Assembly (NCBI GenBank): GCA_031081715.1
Contig: JAVHMA010000006.1
Location: forward strand, 34,324-98,323
Length of the DNA: 64,000 bases
Reading direction: 5' to 3'
DNA from: Armatimonadota bacterium
GTDB taxonomy: Bacteria; Sysuimicrobiota; Sysuimicrobiia; Sysuimicrobiales; Humicultoraceae
In this document: positions 25,164 to 32,586 of the stretch, one piece after another
Layout of the letters: each line of letters starts with the position of its first letter
How positions within the stretch are numbered: position 1 is the first letter of the stretch
The notes under the pieces: generated by a model
Database searches by the model: none
Seen by the model: only the letters and a program-made list of their open reading frames with translations
Told to the model about the DNA's origin: nothing
Translations under genes and position numbers: made by a program

Positions 25164-26223
25164 CGTCATGAGCCGGCAGCCGGTGGCCGTCCACGCCGCG
25201 GCCACCGTGGCCGACGCCCTGCGCGTGATGCGCGCGCACGGCATCTCCAGTGTGCTCGTGCCGCCGCTGGCGGGCTCGCCCGAGTACGGCATCGTCACGA
25301 TGCAGGACGTCCTGGCCAAGGTGGTCCGCGCCGGTGCCGACGCCCGGACGGTCCGCCTGGGCGACGTGATGACCTGGCGCCTCGTGACCGCCGAGCCGGG
25401 CTGGACGGTCCGCCGGGCCGCGGAGGCCATGGCGGACGCGCGGGTGCGCCGCCTGCCGGTGACCGACGGTCGCGGCATCGTGGGGCTCGTCAGCGACACC
25501 GACATTTTCACGTCGCTCGTGCCGCGCGAGGAGTGGGGCCACGTGCGGCGGGTGCGCAAGGAACGGGCGCTTCGGCGGGCGGCGGCGGCCGGGCCCGCGG
25601 CAGCGGTCGCCGACCTGATGTCGAGCCCGGTGCTCACCATCGCGGGCGACGCGCCGGTGCGCGACGCGGTCGCCAAGATGGTGGCCGCGGGCATCAGCAG
25701 CCTGCTCGTGACCGCGCCCGGCGGCCCCCCGGCGGCGATCGTCACCAAGCGCGACGTCGTCACCAAGGCCGTCGCGCACGGCCGGCCGATCGAGGCCACG
25801 CGCGTCGAGGCCCTGGCGTCGGGCCCGCTCCGCACCGTCGCGGCCGAGGCGACCGTGGAGGCGTGCTCGGCCGAGATGGCCGCCGCGCGCGTGCGCCGCC
25901 TGCCCGTCACCCGCGAGGGCCAAATCGTCGGGATCGTGAGCGACAGCGACATCCTGGCCGCGGTGGCCGGGGGCCGCTGGGTCGGGAAGGGCACGGGCCC
26001 CACCGCGGCGATCGCCGCGGACGTCTTGCGCGCGCCGCCCGTGGCGATGCAGGCAAGCACGGCCGGGGCGCTGGCGCCGGAGACCTCGCTATGGGAGTGC
26101 GCCGCCCGGCTCGCGGACGCCGGCACCCGGGAGCTTCCGGTCGTCCAGGACGGCCAGGTCATCGGGGTCGTTGGCGAGGAGGACATCGTCCGCGCGCTCG
26201 CCGAGCGCGGAGGGCACGACTAG
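25147..26223 (+). CDS. Protein of five tandem CBS domains
   Basis: This 358-residue protein consists almost only of CBS motifs. Repeats begin near residues 3 (VADVMSRQPVAV), 73 (LGDVMTWRLVTA), 155 (VADLMSSPVLTI), 220 (VEALASGPLRTV) and 293 (AADVLRAPPVAM). Four end in the usual I(V/G)(G/T)xxxxxDI(F/L/V) pattern. Repeats 1 and 3 resemble each other (HGISSVLV / AGISSLLV), as do 2 and 4 (ARVRRLPVT in both). This suggests duplication of a CBS pair plus a fifth domain. CBS pairs bind adenine nucleotides, and some bind c-di-AMP. The GTG at 25147 follows GGGAGG at 25136-25141 and overlaps otsAB by 17 bp. Confidence 0.88.
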   Translation: MLTVADVMSRQPVAVHAAATVADALRVMRAHGISSVLVPPLAGSPEYGIVTMQDVLAKVVRAGADARTVRLGDVMTWRLVTAEPGWTVRRAAEAMADARVRRLPVTDGRGIVGLVSDTDIFTSLVPREEWGHVRRVRKERALRRAAAAGPAAAVADLMSSPVLTIAGDAPVRDAVAKMVAAGISSLLVTAPGGPPAAIVTKRDVVTKAVAHGRPIEATRVEALASGPLRTVAAEATVEACSAEMAAARVRRLPVTREGQIVGIVSDSDILAAVAGGRWVGKGTGPTAAIAADVLRAPPVAMQASTAGALAPETSLWECAARLADAGTRELPVVQDGQVIGVVGEEDIVRALAERGGHD

Positions 26224-26266
26224 CCAGCCGCCTGGCCCCGCGCCGTCCCTACTACCGCGCCCCACC

Positions 26267-26295
26267 TTGACAACCGCGGCGCGGTTCCGTAAGGT
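26267..26295 (+). promoter_or_regulatory. Sigma70-type promoter of the gltB leader
   Basis: A perfect -35 hexamer TTGACA (26267-26272) is separated by exactly 17 bp from TAAGGT (26290-26295), a good -10. It stands 44 bp after the CBS gene stop and would start transcription near 26302, giving a leader of about 280 nt before gltB. Confidence 0.75.
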
Positions 26296-26369
26296 AGCAC
26301 GCAACGGTGGACCGTGGGCCGCCGCGACGCGGCCGGATGGGATCGGGGTCCGCCGCGTCAGCGTCCTGA

Positions 26370-26477
26370 GGAAGTGCGCCTAGGGTTCCGCGGCCGCACC
26401 CGCGGCCGGTCTGGACCGAGCGGCGCAGGCGGAAACCCAGTCCGCTACACCGTCGGGAGAGAAGCCCGAGGGAGAGG
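26370..26477 (+). ncRNA. ykkC-family riboswitch upstream of gltB (ppGpp or related subtype)
   Basis: The two diagnostic ykkC blocks are present in order. CTAGGGTTCCG (26380-26390) is followed by a perfect hairpin GGCCGC/GCGGCC and then GGTCTGGACCGAGCGG (26408-26423). Downstream is the GAGAAGCCCGAGGGAGAGG block (26459-26477), close to the family's AAAAGCCCGGGAGA-type 3' block. Known members sense guanidine (subtype 1), ppGpp, PRPP or nucleoside diphosphates (subtype 2). Guanidine switches control carboxylases and exporters, and PRPP switches control purine genes. An amino-acid biosynthetic target such as glutamate synthase favours ppGpp (inference). No covariance model was run. Confidence 0.8.
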
Positions 26478-26527
26478 TTCCTCGCACCGGAGGTCGCCTC
26501 CGGATGCACACCGGGGAGCCCATCGCC

Positions 26528-26564
26528 CGGGCTTCTCGCATTTCCCGCCGGTCCGCCCGGCGGG
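26528..26564 (+). terminator. Candidate expression-platform hairpins before gltB
   Basis: CGGGCTTCTC (26528-26537) is an exact 10-base complement of GAGAAGCCCG (26459-26468) in the 3' part of the ykkC aptamer, so the two cannot pair elsewhere at once. A second perfect hairpin CCCGCCGG/CCGGCGGG spans 26544-26564 and ends 18 bases before the gltB GTG. The first would end in GCATTTCC, a weak T run. The pair could act as a terminator/anti-terminator or mask the ribosome-binding site. Which mechanism applies cannot be told from sequence. Confidence 0.5.
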
Positions 26565-26582
26565 ACAGCGGGTGATCGTCTG

Positions 26583-29500
26583 GTGATCGCGCGTACGCCG
26601 CCGGCCCCCCCGGCGACCTGGGACCGTGAGCGCGACGCGTGCGGCGTCGGCTTCGTCGCCGACCGCCGTGGCCGGCACAGCCACGCCGTGCTCCGCTGTG
26701 CGCTCACCGCGGTCGCCAGCATGAGCCACCGCGGCGCGCTCGCCGCCGACGCGAAGACCGGCGACGGCGCCGGGGTCCTGACCCAGATCCCCTACACCCT
26801 GCTGCGCCGCGACCTGCGGCTGCGCACGGCCAACGCCGACCTCGGTGTCGGCATGGTCTTCCTGCCCCGCGCCACCGACGCCGCGCGCGCCTCCTGGACG
26901 CTTGTCGCCACCACGCTCGAGGAGCACGGCGTGCCAGTGCTCGGCTGGCGGCTCGTGCCCACCGACCCCACGGCGCTCGGCGACCACGCGCGCCGCACCC
27001 AGCCGGAGATCGCGCAGGTGGTCGTGGGCCGGCCGCGCGGCGCGGACGACGAGGCCTACGAGCGGGCGCTCTACCGCGCGCGGCGCGCGATCGAACGCCG
27101 CGCCGCCGCCGAGGCCCTGGACCTCTACCTACCCTCGCTCTCGCACGCCACCGTGGTCTACAAGGGGCTGTTCGTCTCGCCACAGCTGCCGAAGTTCTAC
27201 CCCGACCTGGAGCACCCAGCGTTCGAGACCGCGATCGCGGTCTTCCACCAGCGCTACAGCACCAACACCTTTCCGTCCTGGGCGCTCGCGCAGCCTTTCC
27301 GGTTGCTGGCGCACAACGGCGAGATCAACACGCTGCAGGGCAACGTCACCTGGATGGCCGCGCGCGAGGCGCTGCTGCGCTCGCCGCACTGGCCCGAGGG
27401 GCTCGACGACCTGACCCCCGTGATCCAGCCCGGCGGCAGCGACAGCGCGATGCTGGACAACGTGCTCGAGCTGCTGCGGCGGGGCGGCCGGTCGCTGCTG
27501 CACGCCATGCTCATGCTGGTCCCGAGTGCCTGGGAGGGCCTGGGCGACCTGCCCGAGCTGGTCCGCGCGTTCTTCGAGTACCATGCCTGCCTGATGGAGC
27601 CGTGGGACGGCCCGGCCGCGCTGGCGTTCTCCGATGGCCGCTACGCCGCGGCCGCGCTCGACCGGAACGGCCTGCGCCCGGCGCGCTACGTCGTCACGCG
27701 GGACGGCCTGGTGGTCGTGGCCTCGGAAGCCGGGGTGGTCGACGTGCCGGCCGAGCGCGTGGTCGAGAAAGGCCGGCTCGGTCCGGGCCAGGTGCTCGCG
27801 GTGGACACGCACAAGGGCGTCGTTCTGCACGACGACGAGGTCAAGATGCTCTGCGCCGCGCAGCGGCCCTACGGCACCTGGGTGGAGCGGGAGCTGATCC
27901 GACTCGGCCGGCCGGCCGGCGAGACCCCTGCGCCGCCGCCAGACCTGGTCAGACGGCAGCGAGTCTTCGGCTACACCGGCGAGGACCTCCGCCGGGTCCT
28001 GCGGCCCATGGTGGACGAGGGCAAGGACCCCGTCTTCTCGATGGGTGACGACACGCCGCCCGCGGCGCTGGCAACGCGCCCCCGCGGGCTCGCCGCGTAC
28101 TTCCGGCAGCGCTTCGCGCAGGTCACGAACCCGCCGATCGACCCGCTGCGCGAGCGGCTCGTCATGTCGCTGACCGGCTACCTCGGCCCGCGGCCGAACC
28201 TGCTCGAGGAAACCCCGGCGCATGCCCGGCTGGTGGCTCTGCCCTCACCCGTGCTCACTGCCGGAATGGTCGAGGCGATCCGGAGGGACGCGCCGTTCCC
28301 GGTGACAACGCTGGCGACGCTGTTCGACGCCGGCGGGGGACCGGGGGCGATGCGCCGCGCGCTCGACGACCTAGTGCGCGCCGCGTGCGAGGCGGTGCGC
28401 GCGGGAACCGGCGTCCTGTTGCTCACCGACCGGGACGTGACGCCCGACCGCGCGCCGATCCCCATGCTGCTCGCCACCTCGGCGGTGCACCACGGCCTGA
28501 TCCGCGCCGGGCTGCGCGGCCGGACCGGGTTGCTCGTGGAGTCGGGCGAGGCGCGGGACATCCACCACATCGCCGCGCTCATCGGGTACGGCGCGAGCGG
28601 TGTGCACGCCTACCTGGCCCTCGCAAGCATCGCGGCCGACGCCGCCGACGAGCGCGAGGCGCGGGGGCGCGTGGAGCGGTGGCGCGAGGCGGTCGAGGCC
28701 GGGCTGCTCAAGATCATGTCGAAGATGGGGATCAGCGCGCTGGCGGCCTACCACGGCGCGCAGGTCTTCGAGGCCGTGGGCCTGGCCCGCGACCTGGTGG
28801 ACACCTACTTCCCCGGGACGCCCTCGCGCGTGGGCGGCGTGGGCCCCGACGCGCTCGCCGCGGAGGTGCTGGCGCGCCACGCCGAGGCGTACCGCACCAG
28901 CGGTCCGATCGTCGAGACCGGATGGATCCGATACCAGCGGGGCGGCGAGTACCACGCCTACAACCCGGACGTCGTCCGGGCGATCCACCGGATCGCCGGA
29001 ATCCGACGCGCGGACGCCCGCGACGACGACGCGGCGGCCGACGCCAGGGGCGCGCTGGCCGCCCTGGTGGAAGGCCGGCCCGCCACCGCGCTCCGCGACC
29101 TGCTGGAGTTCGTCCCGGGCACCCCGGTGCCGCTTGAGGAGGTCGAGCCGGCCTCGCAGATCGTGGCGCGCTTCGTCATCTCGGCGATGTCCCACGGCGC
29201 CCTCTCGCTCGAGGCGCACACGACACTCGCGATCGCGGCCAACCGCATCGGCGCGCGCTCGAACTCGGGCGAGGGCGGTGAGGATCCCGCGCGCTACGTG
29301 CGCCGGCCCACCGGCGACTGGCCGAACAGCGCCATCAAGCAGATCGCCTCGGCGCGCTTCGGGGTGACGCCGGCCTACGTCCGGTCGGCGCGCGAGCTCG
29401 AGATCAAGATGGCGCAGGGGAGCAAGCCCGGCGAGGGCGGCCAGCTCCCGGGGCACAAGGTGAGCGCGGAGATCGCGCGCATCCGGCGCTCGCAGCCCGG

Positions 29501-31094
29501 CATCACGCTCATCTCGCCGCCGCCGCACCACGACATCTACAGCATCGAGGACCTCGCGCAGCTCATCTATGACCTCAAGGTCGTGCACCCCGAGGCGCGC
29601 GTGGCGGTGAAGCTCGTCGCGGAGACCGGCGTGGGCACGATCGCCGCGGGCGTCGCAAAGGGCTTCGCCGACACGGTGCAGATCAGCGGCGCCGACGGCG
29701 GGACCGGCGCCTCGCCGCTGGACTCGATCAAGCACGCGGGCGTGCCGTGGGAAGTCGGCCTGGCGGAAGCGCAGCGGGTTCTCGTCGCCAGCGGCCTGCG
29801 CGGTCGCGTGCGGCTGCGGGTGGACGGTGGCTTGAAGGTCGCTCGGGACGTGGTGATTGCCGCCCTGCTGGGCGCCGAGGAGTTCGGGTTCGGGACCGCG
29901 GCGGTGGCCGCGCTGGGTTGCGTGATGGCGCGGCAGTGTCACCTGAACACCTGCCCGGTGGGCATCGCGACCCAACGCGAGGACCTCCGCCGCAAGTTCC
30001 CCGGGACCCCGGAGAACGTCGTCAACTATCTTGTTGGGGTCGCCGAGGGCGTGCGCGAGCTGCTGGCCGCGCTGGGCGCCCGCCGGCTGGACGAGATCGT
30101 CGGCCGCGCGGACCGCCTGCGGCCCAGGCCCGGCGCGCGCCTGGACGTGGGCGCGCTGCTGGACGGCTTGCCAGGTCCGGACGACCCGCGCCCCCGCCGC
30201 TGCACGGTCGCGCGCAACGCCCGGCCCGACGAGCCCTACGACGAGGCGCACCTGATGCCGCTGCTGCCCGCGATCGAGGCGGGCCGGCCCGTGGAGTTGC
30301 GCCTGCCGCTGCGCAACATCCACCGAACCGTGGGCGCGCGCCTGGCGGGCGCCATCGCTGCGCGCGCCGGGGACGCCGGCCTGCCCGAGGGCTCGGTGCG
30401 GCTGCACTTCACCGGCGCCGCGGGCCAGAGCTTCGGCGCGTTCCTGGTGCCCGGGCTGCACCTCCACCTGGTCGGCGAGGCGAACGACTACGTGGGCAAG
30501 AGCATGGCCGGCGGGGAGATCGTGCTCACGCCGCCACGGCCGCTGCTCGCCGAGAGCCACCGCCACGTTATCGCGGGCAACACCGTGCTCTACGGCGCGA
30601 CCGGCGGCCGGCTCTTCGCGGCCGGCCGCGTGGGTGAGCGGTTCGCGGTGCGCAACAGCGGGGCGGTCGCTGTCGTCGAAGGCTGCGGCGACCACGGGTG
30701 CGAGTACATGACGGGTGGGACGGTGGTCGTGCTGGGCGAGGTCGGCCGCAACTTCGGCGCGGGGATGACCGGCGGGCTGGCGTACGTGTACGATGAGACC
30801 GGCACGCTGCCGTTGCGCTACAACACGCAGCTCGTGACGATCATGCGGCCCGACGCCGGCGATGGCGATCGGCTACGGGCGCTCGTGACCGCGCACCAGC
30901 GCGCTACCGGCAGCCGCCGCGCCCGGGCGTTGCTCGGCAACTGGGAGGCCCACCTGATGCGTTTCTGGAAAGTCGCGCCCCGGAGGGCCGCGCCCGATCC
31001 CGCCTCGCCCTCCGCTGCCGCGGCGCAGCGCGCCGAGGTCGAGCCTACCGTGGTCGAGCCCGCCACCGGCCGCGCGGGCGTCGAGCGGCGGTGA
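26583..31094 (+). CDS. gltB: Glutamate synthase, large subunit
   Basis: This is a full-length (1503 residues) GOGAT alpha subunit converting 2-oxoglutarate and glutamine to two glutamates. The class II amidotransferase nucleophile is C20 in RDACGVGFVAD, so a 19-residue propeptide must be removed. HRYSTNTFPSWALAQPF follows. The FMN synthase domain has SNSGEGGEDPARY and ISGADGGTGASPL. The 3Fe-4S cluster cysteines are C1113, C1119 and C1124 (GCVMARQCHLNTCPVGIA). The C-terminal beta-helix has GAAGQSFGAFL and YVGKSMAGGEIV. No gltD-like small subunit follows, so electrons may come from a distant GltD or a ferredoxin. Start GTG is preceded by a riboswitch-bearing leader. Confidence 0.96.
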   Translation: MIARTPPAPPATWDRERDACGVGFVADRRGRHSHAVLRCALTAVASMSHRGALAADAKTGDGAGVLTQIPYTLLRRDLRLRTANADLGVGMVFLPRATDAARASWTLVATTLEEHGVPVLGWRLVPTDPTALGDHARRTQPEIAQVVVGRPRGADDEAYERALYRARRAIERRAAAEALDLYLPSLSHATVVYKGLFVSPQLPKFYPDLEHPAFETAIAVFHQRYSTNTFPSWALAQPFRLLAHNGEINTLQGNVTWMAAREALLRSPHWPEGLDDLTPVIQPGGSDSAMLDNVLELLRRGGRSLLHAMLMLVPSAWEGLGDLPELVRAFFEYHACLMEPWDGPAALAFSDGRYAAAALDRNGLRPARYVVTRDGLVVVASEAGVVDVPAERVVEKGRLGPGQVLAVDTHKGVVLHDDEVKMLCAAQRPYGTWVERELIRLGRPAGETPAPPPDLVRRQRVFGYTGEDLRRVLRPMVDEGKDPVFSMGDDTPPAALATRPRGLAAYFRQRFAQVTNPPIDPLRERLVMSLTGYLGPRPNLLEETPAHARLVALPSPVLTAGMVEAIRRDAPFPVTTLATLFDAGGGPGAMRRALDDLVRAACEAVRAGTGVLLLTDRDVTPDRAPIPMLLATSAVHHGLIRAGLRGRTGLLVESGEARDIHHIAALIGYGASGVHAYLALASIAADAADEREARGRVERWREAVEAGLLKIMSKMGISALAAYHGAQVFEAVGLARDLVDTYFPGTPSRVGGVGPDALAAEVLARHAEAYRTSGPIVETGWIRYQRGGEYHAYNPDVVRAIHRIAGIRRADARDDDAAADARGALAALVEGRPATALRDLLEFVPGTPVPLEEVEPASQIVARFVISAMSHGALSLEAHTTLAIAANRIGARSNSGEGGEDPARYVRRPTGDWPNSAIKQIASARFGVTPAYVRSARELEIKMAQGSKPGEGGQLPGHKVSAEIARIRRSQPGITLISPPPHHDIYSIEDLAQLIYDLKVVHPEARVAVKLVAETGVGTIAAGVAKGFADTVQISGADGGTGASPLDSIKHAGVPWEVGLAEAQRVLVASGLRGRVRLRVDGGLKVARDVVIAALLGAEEFGFGTAAVAALGCVMARQCHLNTCPVGIATQREDLRRKFPGTPENVVNYLVGVAEGVRELLAALGARRLDEIVGRADRLRPRPGARLDVGALLDGLPGPDDPRPRRCTVARNARPDEPYDEAHLMPLLPAIEAGRPVELRLPLRNIHRTVGARLAGAIAARAGDAGLPEGSVRLHFTGAAGQSFGAFLVPGLHLHLVGEANDYVGKSMAGGEIVLTPPRPLLAESHRHVIAGNTVLYGATGGRLFAAGRVGERFAVRNSGAVAVVEGCGDHGCEYMTGGTVVVLGEVGRNFGAGMTGGLAYVYDETGTLPLRYNTQLVTIMRPDAGDGDRLRALVTAHQRATGSRRARALLGNWEAHLMRFWKVAPRRAAPDPASPSAAAAQRAEVEPTVVEPATGRAGVERR

Positions 31095-31546
31095 GCCGGG
31101 CGGTCGAGGTCATCGTCCGCGCGGTGATCCTCTCCGACGGCCGCGTGCTGCTGGCCCACAAGCCCGGCGCGGCCCACACCTTCCTCCCAGGCGGGCACAT
31201 CGAGCCGGGCGAATCCGCCGCGGCCGCGCTCCGGCGCGAGCTCCTGGAGGAACTCGGGGTTGCGGCGACGGTCGGACGCTTCCTCGGCGCCGTGGAGCAC
31301 GCCTGGACCGAGGGCGGCGGCGGTCACGAGGTCAACCTGCTGTTCCTCGCGCACGCCGACGGCCTGCCCGCGGACCGGCCGCCCGCCTCGCGCGAGCCGC
31401 ACATCGAGTTCTTCTGGCAGGCCACAGACGCCCTGGCCGCGCGCCGGCTCGAGCCGCGGGTGCTGTGCGAGGTGCTGCCGGCCTGGCTGCGCGGCGGCGC
31501 CGGCTGGGCCTCGACGATGGCCCCCAGCGAGCGCTTTGGCCTCTAG
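31091..31546 (+). CDS. Nudix hydrolase
   Basis: This 151-residue cytosolic hydrolase of nucleoside-diphosphate-linked compounds has a complete Nudix box near residues 35-57: GGHIEPGESAAAALRRELLEELG (Gx5Ex7REUxEExGU). The GTG start overlaps the gltB stop by 4 bases, so it is translated from the same message. The substrate cannot be told. If the leader is a ppGpp switch, a nucleotide-related role would be attractive but is only a guess. Confidence 0.9.
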   Translation: MSRAVEVIVRAVILSDGRVLLAHKPGAAHTFLPGGHIEPGESAAAALRRELLEELGVAATVGRFLGAVEHAWTEGGGGHEVNLLFLAHADGLPADRPPASREPHIEFFWQATDALAARRLEPRVLCEVLPAWLRGGAGWASTMAPSERFGL

Positions 31547-31614
31547 GCCGTCCGGCAACGCCGCCGGCCAACGGGCAGGAACCGCGAGGCCGCGCCGGGG
31601 AATCGTCAGGACTC

Positions 31615-32511
31615 ATGAGCGGTGTGCTGTGGGCCGTCGCCTCGGGCGTCGGGTTCGGGCTCTTCCAGGTCTTCAACCGGCGCGCGGTCCGCGACCTCGA
31701 CGTCTACGTCTCGACGTTCCTGCAGCTCGTCGTCAGCGTCCTCGTGCTGGGCGCCGTGGTCGTCGCCTCGGGCGAGCTCGCGCTCCTGCGGGGCACCGGC
31801 GCCGGGCCGATCATCGAGTTCGGCATCGCAGCGTTCCTGCACTTCTTCCTTGGCTGGACCCTGCTCAACGCGAGCCAGAAGCAGACGGGCGCCGCCCGCA
31901 CGACCTTGCTGGTGGCAACCGTCCCGGTCTTCGGTACGATCGCGGCCGCCGTCGGGCTCGGCGAGTTTCCGGGCTGGCCCGTGGCCGCCGGGGTCGGGCT
32001 CACCGTGACGGGTGTGATCCTGGTCAGCGGGCAGCACCCTGGCATCGAGGGCGCCGGCCGACCGGCGCGTTGGTGGGAGATCGGGCTGGGGCTGGGCGCG
32101 GCGCTGTGCTGGGCGGTCAGCCCGGTCTTCGCCCGGCGCGGCCTCGAGGGACTGCCGTCGCCGCTGCTGGGCCTCACCCTCGGGCTGGCCGGCACCGTGG
32201 TCGCCTACGGGATGCTGCTGGCCGCGCGGCGCGGCGCGGGCGTGGACCGCGCGCTGCAACAACCCGAGGCGCTCGGGTATAAGCTGCTGGCCGGGGTGCT
32301 GGTGGCGCTCTCGCAGTGGGCGCGGTGGGTGGCGATCGACCTGGCGCCGGTCGCCGTCGTGCTCGCCCTGATCCAGGCCGTGGTCCCGGCGGTGGTGCTG
32401 GCCCTGGCCCCGCTGGTCCTCGGCCGCCACCTGGAGCGCGTGACCGGGCGGCTGTGGCTGGGCGCGGGTGTCATCACCAGCGGCTCGCTGTTGCTGATCT
32501 TCAGACCATAG
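31615..32511 (+). CDS. EamA/DMT-family transporter
   Basis: This inner-membrane protein of 298 residues has ten predicted helices arranged as two EamA halves. The first runs from MSGVLWAVASGVGFGLFQVFNRRA to the VTGVILVSG segment near residue 135. The second runs from WWEIGLGLGAALCWAVSPVFARRG to ITSGSLLLIF at the C-terminus. Proteins of this superfamily export metabolites or amino acids. The substrate is unknown. The ATG at 31615 removes a non-hydrophobic extension that overlaps the Nudix gene. Confidence 0.9.
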   Translation: MSGVLWAVASGVGFGLFQVFNRRAVRDLDVYVSTFLQLVVSVLVLGAVVVASGELALLRGTGAGPIIEFGIAAFLHFFLGWTLLNASQKQTGAARTTLLVATVPVFGTIAAAVGLGEFPGWPVAAGVGLTVTGVILVSGQHPGIEGAGRPARWWEIGLGLGAALCWAVSPVFARRGLEGLPSPLLGLTLGLAGTVVAYGMLLAARRGAGVDRALQQPEALGYKLLAGVLVALSQWARWVAIDLAPVAVVLALIQAVVPAVVLALAPLVLGRHLERVTGRLWLGAGVITSGSLLLIFRP

Positions 32512-32586
32512 CATCACGCCGCGGTCGGGCAAGGCGCGCGACCGGCGGCGGCGAAGAAGGTCGCGACCCGACGCACGGAGGCGACG

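Noticed and set aside
26302..26582. Cobalamin, glycine or TPP riboswitch before gltB
   Set aside because: Key strings of these aptamers are absent, while the ykkC blocks CTAGGGTTCCG and GGACCGAG are present in order.
31091..32511. A gltD small subunit following gltB
   Set aside because: The next genes are a Nudix hydrolase and an EamA transporter. Neither has Fe-S cysteines or FAD/NADPH motifs of GltD.
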